DNA of 64,000 bases. Origin: UBA7662 sp036787895. GTDB taxonomy: Bacteria > Bacteroidota > Bacteroidia > UBA7662. Numbering within the stretch: position 1 is the first letter of the stretch; every line of letters starts with the position of its first letter. Under the pieces are notes generated by a model. The model did not search any database, had not been told where the DNA came from, and saw only the letters and a program-made list of their open reading frames with translations. This document shows positions 35,082 through 43,265 of the stretch, piece by piece. Both the position numbers and the translations under genes were made by a program. Location of the stretch: assembly GCA_036787895.1 (NCBI GenBank), contig DAIQOK010000014.1:1-64000 (forward strand). The letters are read 5' to 3'.

Positions 35082-35675
35082 ATGTCGAAGGCTGAACAAA
35101 CCCGCGCATTCATCATCGCCCGAACTGCACCGATTTTTAATCGTAAGGGCGTGGCAGGCACATCGCTGAACGATCTGACTGCAGCTACCGGCTTGACCAA
35201 AGGTGCCATTTATGGGAATTTTGAGAACAAAGACGAAGTGGCCGTAGCCGCTTTCGAGTACAATGTTCAGCAGGTTCTGGCTGAAATACGCATCTGGCAA
35301 TCGAAGGAAACGACCTACAAAGGTAAATTCCAAGCATTGATCCGATTTTACCGGCAAATGTTACGTCAAGATTTTTCTTTTTATGGTTGCCCCATCGCTA
35401 ACACCCTTACCGAGGCCGACGACACCCATTCACTTTTAAATGCTGCCGTTAAAAAATCGGTACTATTCTGGCAACAAAGCGGCGAACGCCTCGTTCAAAA
35501 GGGTAAAGAAGCCGGGGAATTCAAACCCGAAGCGCATGCTGAACAAATCGTAAGCACGCTTTTTGTACTGATAGAAGGAGGTTTGTTACTCAGTAAGGGC
35601 ACCGGCAATCCCCATTACCTTGAAAACGCTCTTCATTCCTGCGAGCACCTGCTCGAAACCCAATTGTATCGCTAA
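35082..35675 (+). CDS. TetR/AcrR family transcriptional repressor
   Basis: DNA-binding regulator with an N-terminal helix-turn-helix at about residues 25-50 (SLNDLTAATGLTKGAIYGNFENKDE), preceded by the usual first helix (TRAFIIARTAPIFNRKG). The C-terminal ligand-binding domain (60-197) includes FYGCPIANTLTEA and QIVSTLFVLIEGGLLLSK, like the TetR_C group of YxaF/LmrA-type regulators. Operator-like palindromes lie immediately upstream of this gene and upstream of the next gene, so it probably represses both itself and the alpha/beta hydrolase. The inducer is unknown. Confidence 0.92.
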   Translation: MSKAEQTRAFIIARTAPIFNRKGVAGTSLNDLTAATGLTKGAIYGNFENKDEVAVAAFEYNVQQVLAEIRIWQSKETTYKGKFQALIRFYRQMLRQDFSFYGCPIANTLTEADDTHSLLNAAVKKSVLFWQQSGERLVQKGKEAGEFKPEAHAEQIVSTLFVLIEGGLLLSKGTGNPHYLENALHSCEHLLETQLYR

Positions 35676-35693
35676 AAAAATTTCACTCATTAA

Positions 35694-35707
35694 ATACCAA
35701 ACGGTAT
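35694..35707 (+). promoter_or_regulatory. TetR-family operator, copy 2 (ATACCAAACGGTAT)
   Basis: Matches copy 1 at 12 of 14 positions, with identical ATACC and GGTAT arms. It ends 3 bases before the hydrolase ATG, where bound repressor would cover the ribosome-binding region or block transcription. Confidence 0.65.
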
Positions 35708-35710
35708 ATT

Positions 35711-36556
35711 ATGTTCAAACTCTGGCTTTTTTACCAACGTTGCTATTTTGCACTCTTTTTCCGGCTATCACCAAGCCGTTCGGCAGCTGCCTTATTTCGT
35801 TTTTTCACCTCTCCCCGCCCGCAAAAACTTCGGGAAAGGGAAATTGCAGCCTTAGCACAAAGCAGCGAACAAACTTTCGACTTTAATGGTACAGCTATCC
35901 AACTCTACCGCTGGGGCAAAGGCCACAAAACTGCCCTTTTGGTACATGGCTGGGAAGGACATGCGGGTAGTATGGGTGGAATTGCACTTGAGCTAGAAAA
36001 AGCAGGCTTTACTGTTTGGGCTTTTGATGCACCTGCCCATGGTAAAAGCGGCGCTAAAACCACCAACCTTTTCCAATTTTCAGCCCTCATTGCCCGACTT
36101 TGCCAGGAATTTCACATTAAAGACCTGGTAGTTTCTCATTCCTTTGGCAGCGGGGCCTCGGTATTTGCTTTTCACCAACACCCGGATTTGAGTCCCCGGC
36201 AACTGACCATGATTACCAGTCCGAACCGCTATGCCGATGCCTTTACCGAATTCGGAATTATGATCGGTCTCACCCAAAAACAGCTCGACTATATGTTTAG
36301 CCTCATCAAAACTCGCTTTGGCTACTCACCTGATGAGCTGGTTGTAGCCCAATGGATAAACGATTTGCCCATCGACCACATTCAGCTTCTGCATGCTCCG
36401 GAAGACAAAATCATTACTTTCGACCGGGCCGAAAAAATAGCCGCAGCTTCGGATAAAGTACATCTTCACCCCATGCCAGGTGCAGGGCACTACCGGATAC
36501 TCTGGCAAGCGGAAACAGTGTCGACCCTGCTTCATGTAAATGAGGAGCTGGTTTAA
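35711..36556 (+). CDS. Alpha/beta hydrolase
   Basis: Soluble alpha/beta-hydrolase fold enzyme. The oxyanion region LLVHGWEGHAGSMGG lies at about residues 76-90. The nucleophile elbow is VVSHSFGSGASV, with SHSFG replacing the usual GxSxG so that the first glycine is serine. The catalytic histidine is likely in MPGAGHYRILW near 260. The N-terminal 50 residues are basic and hydrophobic (FKLWLFYQRCYFALFFRLSP) and could be a membrane-associating helix. It lies directly downstream of a TetR regulator with a shared operator. The substrate, probably an ester or amide, is unknown. Confidence 0.88.
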   Translation: MFKLWLFYQRCYFALFFRLSPSRSAAALFRFFTSPRPQKLREREIAALAQSSEQTFDFNGTAIQLYRWGKGHKTALLVHGWEGHAGSMGGIALELEKAGFTVWAFDAPAHGKSGAKTTNLFQFSALIARLCQEFHIKDLVVSHSFGSGASVFAFHQHPDLSPRQLTMITSPNRYADAFTEFGIMIGLTQKQLDYMFSLIKTRFGYSPDELVVAQWINDLPIDHIQLLHAPEDKIITFDRAEKIAAASDKVHLHPMPGAGHYRILWQAETVSTLLHVNEELV

Positions 36557-36866
36557 ATCAACTTTCTTCAAGGAATGACCTCTAAATAATGTACTAATGC
36601 GACGCGGCGCTTCGCTTGCCTTGGTGATGTGCTAATGTGCTAATGACAGGCTGCTAAATGGTAGTGACCCTGTCTATAGGTTAACCAAATTGCTAAATTT
36701 CGCTTCCCTCAACATAGCTCTAGTCCATTATCACCAGCGCGGATATTCATTAGCACATTAAAAGCGAGCCCTACGAACCGCCACATCAGCATATAAAAAA
36801 ATATCTTAACCAAAAAGGGCTATCTGAATAACCAGACAGCCCTTTTTATCCAAGAGAGATTTAAAC
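36557..36866. other. Intergenic region of 310 bases with a 14-base inverted repeat
   Basis: No gene is apparent. A perfect inverted repeat joins 36633-36646 (TAATGTGCTAATGA) with 36747-36760, 100 bases apart. The word GTGCTAATG is repeated in the left arm. A bidirectional terminator lies at the right end. Confidence 0.6.
36812..36847. terminator. Bidirectional Rho-independent terminator between hydrolase and sucD
   Basis: A 15-base stem with one mismatch (AAAAAGGGCTATCTG against CAGACAGCCCTTTTT), a 6-base loop, and A and T runs at the two ends, so it can serve transcripts from both sides. The sucD stop on the minus strand lies 19 bases away. Confidence 0.85.
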
Positions 36867-37742
36867 TTATTTTTTCAAAGCAGCAGCCATGGTTCGTCCG
36901 ATATCAGCTGGCGAGGCAACCACATGTATGCCACATTCGCCCATGATTTTCATTTTAGCGGCAGCGGTATCATCGGCACCGCCTACGATGGCACCGGCAT
37001 GGCCCATGCGTCGACCTGCCGGGGCGGTTTGGCCTGCGATAAAGCCAACGACTGGCTTTTTGTTGCCGGTAGATTTGATATAACGCGCAGCTTCGGCTTC
37101 CATGCCACCGCCAATTTCTCCAATCATCACGATAGCGTCGGTGTCGGGGTCGTTCATGAAAAGCTCCACGGCTTCTTTGGTTGATGTACCAATGATAGGA
37201 TCGCCACCGATACCGATGGCTGTAGAAATGCCCAATCCTGCTTTGACGATTTGGTCGGCTGCTTCGTAAGTGAGTGTACCCGACTTAGAAACGATGCCAA
37301 TTCGGCCTGATTTAAACACAAAACCCGGCATAATACCAACTTTCGCGCCTTCGGGGGTAATAACACCAGGACAGTTAGGGCCAATGAGGCGAACTTCTTT
37401 GTTTTTGAGGTATTCTTTGGCTTGTATCATGTCCTTGGTAGGTATACCTTCGGTGATACACACAATAACCGCAATGCCGGCATCGGCAGCTTCCATAATG
37501 GCGTCGGCGGCAAAAGCGGGTGGCACAAAAATGATGGAAACATTGGCACCGGTGCTGCTCACGGCATCGGCAACGGTATTGAATACCGGTTTGTCGAGAT
37601 GCAGGCTGCCGCCTTTACCGGGCGTAACCCCACCTACGAGGTTGGTACCATATTCAATCATTTGTGTGGCGTGGAAGGTTCCTTCGTTACCGGTGAAGCC
37701 CTGCACAATTACGCGCGAATTTTTGTCGACAAGTACGCTCAT
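36867..37742 (-). CDS. sucD: Succinyl-CoA synthetase (succinate-CoA ligase) subunit alpha
   Basis: TCA-cycle enzyme subunit that binds CoA and carries the phosphohistidine. Family motifs are IVQGFTGNEGTFHATQMIEYG near the N-terminus, GGVTPGKGG, LIGPNCPGVITP, GIVSKSGTLTYEA, and the active-site region RRMGHAGAIVGG, whose histidine near residue 245 is phosphorylated in relatives. I start at the ATG at 37742, giving 291 residues, the usual length; a more upstream in-frame ATG at 37862 would add forty residues unlike the family. The beta subunit gene sucC is not adjacent. A bidirectional terminator follows. Confidence 0.95.
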   Translation of the reverse strand: MSVLVDKNSRVIVQGFTGNEGTFHATQMIEYGTNLVGGVTPGKGGSLHLDKPVFNTVADAVSSTGANVSIIFVPPAFAADAIMEAADAGIAVIVCITEGIPTKDMIQAKEYLKNKEVRLIGPNCPGVITPEGAKVGIMPGFVFKSGRIGIVSKSGTLTYEAADQIVKAGLGISTAIGIGGDPIIGTSTKEAVELFMNDPDTDAIVMIGEIGGGMEAEAARYIKSTGNKKPVVGFIAGQTAPAGRRMGHAGAIVGGADDTAAAKMKIMGECGIHVVASPADIGRTMAAALKK

Positions 37743-37809
37743 ATGAACTAAGATTGGCTTGTTTAGAAAGCGGCCGCAAGATACAGTCTTTATGGCATTT
37801 TTCCGACCC

Positions 37810-38574
37810 TTACACGCCCTTATTCCGCCGGTTTTTGAAGTCTTGAAGAAAAGTAGTAGCAAAAACGAAGTCGTTCAACTCCTGAGAGTCGGTACTGAGT
37901 ATGCTTCCTTTGTCGCCTTCCCACGCTTTATGTCCTTTGTGAATGTAAATAATCTGATCGCCAATCTCCATCACCGAGTTCATATCATGGGAATTGATAA
38001 TCGTGGTGATATTGAATTCCAGGGTAATTTCCTTGATGAGTTCATCGATGAGGATAGAAGTCAGGGGGTCAAGTCCTGAATTAGGTTCGTCGCAGAACAG
38101 GTATTTGGGATTAAGTACGATGGCTCTGGCTATGCCCACCCTTTTTTTCATGCCCCCACTGATTTCTGCAGGATATCGGTTGTTGGTTCCCTTTAGACCT
38201 ACCCTTTCCAGACAAAAGTTCACCCGATCCAGGTTTTCAGCCGGGGTATTGGAGGAAAACATTTGTAAAGGAAAGATAACGTTTTGTTCTACCGTAAGAG
38301 AATCAAACAAGGCTGAATTTTGAAACAACATTCCAATAGCACGACGTACTTCGGTGCGCTCAGGGCGGGAAAGCGCCACATAATCTTTACCATCGTAAAT
38401 GATGTTGCCGCTGTCGGCTTCAAACAAACCCACCATCAACTTCATTAAAACAGATTTGCCGCTACCCGAAGCGCCAATGATCATATTCACCTTGCCGGGA
38501 TAAAAACTGGCAGAAATGTCGTTAAGCACCGCTTTTTCACCAAAAGCCTTAGAAATATGCTGGAGTTGAATCAT
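37810..38574 (-). CDS. mlaF: ABC transporter ATP-binding protein, MlaF-like
   Basis: ATPase of a lipid-transport ABC system of the Mla type, which moves phospholipids between membranes. Walker A is GASGSGKSVLMKL near residue 35, Q-loop AIGMLFQNSALFDSL, signature ISGGMKKRVGIARA, Walker B YLFCDEPNSGLDP, H-loop INSHD. The SALFDSLTVEQNV and the long C-terminal tail match MlaF-type ATPases. The start overlaps the stop of the permease gene (TGATG). No MlaD-type substrate-binding gene is adjacent in this window; it may be elsewhere. Confidence 0.88.
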   Translation of the reverse strand: MIQLQHISKAFGEKAVLNDISASFYPGKVNMIIGASGSGKSVLMKLMVGLFEADSGNIIYDGKDYVALSRPERTEVRRAIGMLFQNSALFDSLTVEQNVIFPLQMFSSNTPAENLDRVNFCLERVGLKGTNNRYPAEISGGMKKRVGIARAIVLNPKYLFCDEPNSGLDPLTSILIDELIKEITLEFNITTIINSHDMNSVMEIGDQIIYIHKGHKAWEGDKGSILSTDSQELNDFVFATTFLQDFKNRRNKGV

Positions 38575-39311
38575 CAGAGCAACAATTGAGCAAGCAGGTA
38601 ATCCGACAACAGGATGAGAATGCAGCTAAAAACCACGGCACGTGTGCTACTTTGGCCTACTTCCAAGGAACCGCCATTGGTGTAATAACCCTGATAAGCT
38701 GAAACTGAGGAGATGATAAAGGCGAAGGTGAAAGCTTTGGTCATGGAGAAAAATACATTGTAGCCCCTGAAAGACGATCGTGCGCCTTCTATAAATTGCT
38801 GAGACGAAAGTATCCCCGTGGCTTCTCCGACAAAAATGCCACCTCCAATACAAAGGCTTATCGACAGTATGATCAACATGGGAATGGTAAGTACGGCACC
38901 TAAAATTTTTGGTGCAATGATGTAGCCCGGTGCATTTACACCCATTATCTCCAAGGCATCTATTTGCTCGGTAACCCGCATGGTGCCGATTTCAGAAGCG
39001 ATACTCGATCCTATTTTACCGGCCAAAACGAGAGAGGTTATGGTTGGTGCCAATTCCAATATACTCGAGTCGGCCACTATGGCCCCAATTACTGTTTTCG
39101 CTACCAAACCAGAAATAAGCTGATAAGCCGTTTGAACTGTAGTTACCGCGCCCATAAATACCGAAATAATGGTAACTATGCCTAACGAACCTACACCTAT
39201 GGTTACCATCTGCCTAAACAGCTCGTCCCAGTACATGCGTACATTCTCCGGGCGACGGAACATCTGCCTGAGCAGCAACAGATAACGACCAAAATGGTAA
39301 AAAAACCTCAT
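38574..39311 (-). CDS. mlaE: MlaE family ABC transporter permease
   Basis: Inner-membrane permease of the Mla lipid transporter. About five hydrophobic segments are visible: VGSLGIVTIISVFMGAVTTV, LELAPTITSLVLAGKIG, ILGAVLTIPMLIILSISLCI, KAFTFAFIISSVSAYQGYY and AVVFSCILILLSDYLLAQ. The conserved APTITSLVLAGKIGSSIASEIGTM core identifies the family. I prefer the ATG at 39311 (MRFFYHFGRYLLLL) over the one at 39326, because a TATTTTTG -7-like box sits at 39329-39336 on this strand. Translationally coupled to mlaF. Confidence 0.88.
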   Translation of the reverse strand: MRFFYHFGRYLLLLRQMFRRPENVRMYWDELFRQMVTIGVGSLGIVTIISVFMGAVTTVQTAYQLISGLVAKTVIGAIVADSSILELAPTITSLVLAGKIGSSIASEIGTMRVTEQIDALEIMGVNAPGYIIAPKILGAVLTIPMLIILSISLCIGGGIFVGEATGILSSQQFIEGARSSFRGYNVFFSMTKAFTFAFIISSVSAYQGYYTNGGSLEVGQSSTRAVVFSCILILLSDYLLAQLLL

Positions 39312-39352
39312 TTCATTTTCGAACAAGCCAAAAATACACTTTTTTTACCCGC

Positions 39353-40084
39353 ATGAGCGTTACCCTTCCCTTTCAACAGAAAACAGTTGTAGTAACCGGC
39401 GCCACCAAAGGCATCGGTCGGGCTATAGTCGAAAAATATGCTTCCACCGGTGCCAATATCGTTTTTTGCGCCCGCTCTCAAGCCGATGTTAGCTCCTTTG
39501 AACATGATTTGAAAAAACTTTATCCTAAGCAACAATTTTCCGGCAAGGTGGTAGATATGGGTGTGAAAGCCGAAGTCCTGGCTTTTGCCGATCACATACT
39601 GCAGTTCAGCGGTCAGGTAGATGTGCTTATAAATAATGCAGGTCGCTTTGAACCAGGTTTTATCCATACCGAGGCTGATGGTGTGCTCGAAAAACTCACC
39701 GAAACCAATGTGTACAGCGCCTATCACCTCAGCCGAGCTTTGCTTCCTGGCATGATGTTGCGCAAAAGTGGTCACATCTTCAACATCTGTTCCACTGCCA
39801 GCATCACCGCCTATACCAATGGTGGGTCCTACTGCATTACTAAATTCGCCTTGCTCGGCATGACCAAAGTTTTACGCGAAGAGCTAAAACCTTACGCCAT
39901 CAAAGTCACCGCCGTATTGCCTGGCGCAACCTATACCCACAGCTGGTCGGCCAGCGATTTACCCGAAAGTCGTTTTATGCAGGCTGCCGATGTGGCCGAT
40001 ACCATATATTCAGCTTCTACCCTCAGTCCGTCGGCGGTTATTGAGGAGATATTGATGCGACCTATGGCGGGGGATATTGAGTAA
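39353..40084 (+). CDS. Short-chain dehydrogenase/reductase
   Basis: NAD(P)-dependent oxidoreductase with the Rossmann motif VVTGATKGIGRA at about residues 13-24 and INNAGRF. The catalytic serine is expected in ICSTAS. The usual YxxxK appears as GGSYCITKFALLGM, that is Y-C-I-T-K, so the catalytic Tyr and Lys are both present. Length 243 is typical. It is divergent from mlaE with only about 40 bases between start codons. The substrate is unknown; 3-ketoacyl reduction is one option. Confidence 0.88.
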   Translation: MSVTLPFQQKTVVVTGATKGIGRAIVEKYASTGANIVFCARSQADVSSFEHDLKKLYPKQQFSGKVVDMGVKAEVLAFADHILQFSGQVDVLINNAGRFEPGFIHTEADGVLEKLTETNVYSAYHLSRALLPGMMLRKSGHIFNICSTASITAYTNGGSYCITKFALLGMTKVLREELKPYAIKVTAVLPGATYTHSWSASDLPESRFMQAADVADTIYSASTLSPSAVIEEILMRPMAGDIE

Positions 40085-40381
40085 TATGGGGTTATAGATT
40101 TGAAAGCTTTGCTTTTTTAATTGGATAATTTGACTAGTGAGCTTTATAAATGGCAGGTCTGAATGAATTCAAAAAGGAAGAATAATATCCTATATAAACA
40201 TCAAACTGTCTAAAAACACATGAAGTCTGAAAATAATGTTTGAATTCTTCCTATTTGAGTGCTTTTATTTTGCAAATGAAGGTTTTAAGGCAAACTGACG
40301 TTAGGGCAATGGCCTTTTGAACTCCACATTAATCCTAATACCTTTACAACCATGAATCTTATATAGTTAAACATTGAGAAG
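40085..40381. other. Intergenic, AT-rich, with an inverted repeat
   Basis: Nearly 300 bases without a gene. A 15-base inverted repeat (14 matches) pairs 40169-40183 (TCAAAAAGGAAGAAT) with 40244-40258. The composition is more AT-rich than the flanking SDR gene and continues into the toxin-antitoxin remnant, which suggests an acquired segment. Confidence 0.5.
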
Positions 40382-40651
40382 ATGCGTCACCTTTGCCTCA
40401 AGCACAAGGTTAACAAGCTTTTTGTATTTGGCTCGGTTCTTAAAGATTCATTTACAAATGAAAGCGATATTGATTTAATAGTCGATTTTGAAAACATAGA
40501 CTTAAATGAGTATGCTGACAATTACTTTGATCTAAAAGATCAATTAGAGTCTATTTTCAACCGTCCAGTTGATTTACTTGAAGAGAAAGGTATTCGAAAT
40601 CCATTTCTGAGAAAGCAAATTGATTTTGAAAAGCAACTTGTTTATGGATAA
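40382..40651 (+). CDS. MNT-type nucleotidyltransferase (HEPN/MNT antitoxin), possibly N-terminally truncated
   Basis: Minimal nucleotidyltransferase with the motif GS-x10-DxD at residues 17-18 and 29-31 (FGSVLKDSFTNESDIDLIV). In HEPN/MNT modules such proteins neutralise the HEPN RNase by adenylylating it. An in-frame ATG exists 30 bases upstream at 40352, but TAG at 40364 interrupts it after four codons. The resulting MNLI-stop-LNIEKMRHL resembles the usual N-terminus of the family, so a nonsense mutation with restart at 40382 is likely. The downstream HEPN gene overlaps by 8 bases and is frameshifted. Confidence 0.75.
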   Translation: MRHLCLKHKVNKLFVFGSVLKDSFTNESDIDLIVDFENIDLNEYADNYFDLKDQLESIFNRPVDLLEEKGIRNPFLRKQIDFEKQLVYG

Positions 40652-40978
40652 AAAAATCAATACTTGGCTTTTTGACTTTCTAAATTCCATTGAAGAAATT
40701 GAATCTTTCTTTGAAAATAAACCATTGAATTTTTTAGAGTTTCAGAAGGATATTAAAACGAAAAGAGCTGTTGAACGAAATATTGAAATAATTGGTGAAG
40801 CTATTAACCGAATTCTTAAAGAAAGCCTGATTTTAAAATTGAGAATTCCAGAAATATAGTTGGAACTAGAAATCGAATTATTCACAGTTATGATAACATT
40901 GCAGATGACATGATTTGGTCAATAGTAATAAATAGTTTGCCAAAACTGAAATCTGAAATTCTCCTCTTATTGAAATAG
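40644..40978 (+). pseudogene. HepT-like HEPN toxin gene, frameshifted
   Basis: The reading frame from ATG 40644 (MDKKINTWLFDFLNSIEEIE ... ERNIEIIGEAINRI) follows the DUF86/HepT family for about 60 residues. It then runs into a stop at 40857. The rest of the family continues in another frame: IENSRNIVGTRNRIIHSYDN to a stop at 40976-40978, and includes the catalytic R-x4-H motif (RNRIIH). Adding one A to the A4 run at 40835-40838 restores one protein of about 110 residues. The in-frame product lacks the RNase motif, so the toxin should be inactive unless frameshifting occurs. Confidence 0.8.
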
Positions 40979-41040
40979 GTTATAGTGCCCAAGACGGGCT
41001 TATCGCAATGGGGCTTTTCTACAGATAGCCAATTAAATAT

Positions 41041-41487
41041 CTACTTTATCGCAATCTGTTTCTTCAACAATTTCCAACTCCCGTCTTCAAAATAGTATTC
41101 AAACTTACAGCTCACAAGGGTGGAGATAAGATTAAATTCGAAGACAGCACTCCCCTCTTTAAAATCGGCACGTTTAAACTCCAGATAACCCTGGATATTA
41201 CGGAAAAATAATTCCTCAGCAGTAAGAACTAAGACCGGGTAGCCGAATTTTGTGAGCTTCGGAAAGTTGGCAGGAATACCATTGTTTCGAATTACTAAAG
41301 CACTGTCATACTTCAGTTCGGGTTTGTTAAGATAAGGTTGCAGGGCTTCTTCATCCAATAATTGTTGAAGGAGTTGTTGATTGACCTTAGTAATTTGGGC
41401 TACTCCTTTGTCAACTATGGCAAACGAACCTAGCACAAAACAGATAATTCCTATAAGTCTGTTGCCTGACATAAATTGAGTATTCAT
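41041..41487 (-). CDS. Hypothetical exported protein
   Basis: Not recognised. The N-terminus has a hydrophobic stretch (RLIGIICFVLGSFAIVDKGVAQ) that looks like a signal peptide, followed by about 110 residues with alternating strand patterns (YPVLVLTAEELFFRNIQGYLEF, AVFEFNLISTLVSCKFEYYF, DGSWKLLKKQIAIK). The last segment is reminiscent of small NTF2-like or lipocalin-like periplasmic proteins, but this is weak. The start overlaps the stop of the GNAT acyltransferase by one base (TAATG), so it is the last gene of that leftward unit and may act in aminolipid export or synthesis. Confidence 0.6.
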   Translation of the reverse strand: MNTQFMSGNRLIGIICFVLGSFAIVDKGVAQITKVNQQLLQQLLDEEALQPYLNKPELKYDSALVIRNNGIPANFPKLTKFGYPVLVLTAEELFFRNIQGYLEFKRADFKEGSAVFEFNLISTLVSCKFEYYFEDGSWKLLKKQIAIK

Positions 41488-42437
41488 TACCGCTCCAACA
41501 CCCTATCCCGCTCAAAAGTACCCATATAGCGGTGCTGCTTCTCGGGATGAATATCGGCTATGGTGACCATAATACCGGTTTCTTCTACCTCACCAAACTC
41601 ATCGTTTAAAGCCGTTCCGAAGGTTTTCATGGTCGGCGATAGGTTCATATAAGTGCTAATGAGTGGCGGAATATTCTCTCCACGGGCTCTTACGCGGGTA
41701 TTCAGTTCCTTAAAGCCGTCTTTGTAATCGAGTGGGCCGAAAACTTCTGCCAAACCACTCACATCGCCAAAGTAGGTCAGTGCGAGCTCAGGATGCGGCC
41801 GAACCAATTCCTCTTTGTCCGGAAAATAATGGTTCATAAAATAAAGTATCATATCGCGCGCTTCCTTATCGAAGTGCGGATACATGGTCACTTTGCCAAA
41901 AAGGTATTTGATATGCGGACGCATCACGACTATGGCACCTAAGCCATCCCAAAGATTATCCAATGAAAATAGCCCTTTGCTGCTGTTGGCGCTGGGTTGG
42001 TATTCGGGCTGCACAAATGAGCGGCCCAACTCTATGGTTACTGGAAGATAATCGTCGAAAAACTTCTTGCCGAATCGGAAAAGATGAGCGGTAGAAAGAT
42101 TGATATGGCCTGCGGCATCAATGCTGGCATGACTACATTCAATCACCCGGTAGCCGGCCACAATTTCCAGGGCTTCAGGATCCCAGACGATAAGTTGATC
42201 GTAGCAGTCTTCACAGGTATCGTTTTCATCGATATCTACCGACATGCCTGTACCGCCACCTGCCGCCCGAAAGGTGATTTCACGCAAACGGCCAATTTCC
42301 TGCATAGTATGAGGTGCATTGTGGTGATTTACCAGATACACCAGCTTATTGCCTTTGTTGGTATGCCGCAAAAAACGTTCGGGTGTCAATTCCCGGAGCA
42401 ACAACTCCTTCGCAATAGGAGCAATAATGGCTTGCAT
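41487..42437 (-). CDS. GNAT-fold N-acyltransferase, GlsB/OlsB-like (aminolipid synthesis)
   Basis: Predicted to transfer a 3-hydroxy fatty acyl group from acyl-ACP to an amino acid, the first step of glycine-, ornithine- or serine-type aminolipids. The N-terminal region contains IGRLREITFRAAGGGTG, followed by DQLIVWDPEALEIVAGYRV and VTIELGRSFVQPEYQ, landmarks of the OlsB/GlsB acyltransferases. Length 316 matches GlsB. The gene directly downstream of its PlsC-like partner (9-base gap) mirrors the two-gene aminolipid loci of Bacteroidota. Which amino acid is used cannot be read from sequence. Confidence 0.82.
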   Translation of the reverse strand: MQAIIAPIAKELLLRELTPERFLRHTNKGNKLVYLVNHHNAPHTMQEIGRLREITFRAAGGGTGMSVDIDENDTCEDCYDQLIVWDPEALEIVAGYRVIECSHASIDAAGHINLSTAHLFRFGKKFFDDYLPVTIELGRSFVQPEYQPSANSSKGLFSLDNLWDGLGAIVVMRPHIKYLFGKVTMYPHFDKEARDMILYFMNHYFPDKEELVRPHPELALTYFGDVSGLAEVFGPLDYKDGFKELNTRVRARGENIPPLISTYMNLSPTMKTFGTALNDEFGEVEETGIMVTIADIHPEKQHRYMGTFERDRVLER

Positions 42438-42446
42438 AAAAATAAT

Positions 42447-43265
42447 TTAAGGCGCTAGTTTGTAGACCAGGCTTTTCACATAAGAGGCCCAGTCTTTATC
42501 GGTTTTCGACTTGTCAAAATAGCTATAAGGAATGGGCTTACCCACGTGTATTACAATTTTTTTTCCCTTTTGGGCGAACATTTCATCGGCCAGGTAAAAC
42601 ATCTCCAGGTTGGCCTTCACACCCAGCCATTTCCGCAAACGCGCCAGATTGTAGAAGAAAGCAGAGTTACGGCCTTCGATATAAACCGGGATAACATCTT
42701 TCTTATAGCGGCGTGCCTGACTGATAAAGGTCTTTTTCCATTCCAGATCCGCAATTCCTTCCCTTTGTTTACGTGACACCAAACCTGCCGGAAAAACCAT
42801 CAAAGCCTCCTCACTTTGTAAGGTTTCGTCGAGGGCTTGAACAGCTCCCCTGCCCTGGCTGCCGTGTTTATTAACCGGTACAAATAGCGGCTCCAGGTTT
42901 TTGATATTGGTGAGAATGTCGTTTACCAGAAACTTCATGTCGCTCCGATAAGCGCCTAATTTATGCATTAAAGCTATGGCATCGAGTCCACCCAGTGGGT
43001 GATTGGCCGCGTAAATCACGCCGCCTTTACTTCGGATGTTTTCCGTGCCCCGGAACTCCACCTCCACCCCGAAAACTTCGATAATCTTATGTACAAAAGG
43101 TAAACCTTCTTCGTGGCCATGTTCGGCCATGAAAGCATTTATTTCATCTTCATGAAGGATACGTTTGATGTAACGCAACACAAAAAACGGCAGCCACCGC
43201 AATAAGCCCGGATTTTTCTGCCGGATAACTTCACGTATGTCGATATACTTACTTACTTGCTGCAT
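42447..43265 (-). CDS. PlsC-like O-acyltransferase, GlsA/OlsA-like
   Basis: Membrane-associated acyltransferase that should add the second fatty acyl group to an N-acylated aminolipid. The acyltransferase motif is NHPLGGLD, with His89 and Asp95, the H-x5-D form seen in GlsA-like proteins rather than H-x4-D. A second motif, LMVFPAGLVSRKQ, and a proline motif, VIPVYIEGRNS, follow. Length 272 fits. It lies upstream of the GNAT gene on the same strand, 63 bases after the oxidase operon's DUF983 gene, so it may be partly cotranscribed with it. Confidence 0.82.
   Translation of the reverse strand: MQQVSKYIDIREVIRQKNPGLLRWLPFFVLRYIKRILHEDEINAFMAEHGHEEGLPFVHKIIEVFGVEVEFRGTENIRSKGGVIYAANHPLGGLDAIALMHKLGAYRSDMKFLVNDILTNIKNLEPLFVPVNKHGSQGRGAVQALDETLQSEEALMVFPAGLVSRKQREGIADLEWKKTFISQARRYKKDVIPVYIEGRNSAFFYNLARLRKWLGVKANLEMFYLADEMFAQKGKKIVIHVGKPIPYSYFDKSKTDKDWASYVKSLVYKLAP

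Noticed and set aside
36867..37862. Longer 331-residue form of SucD
   Set aside because: The extra forty N-terminal residues are unlike the family, and the internal ATG gives the exact usual N-terminus.
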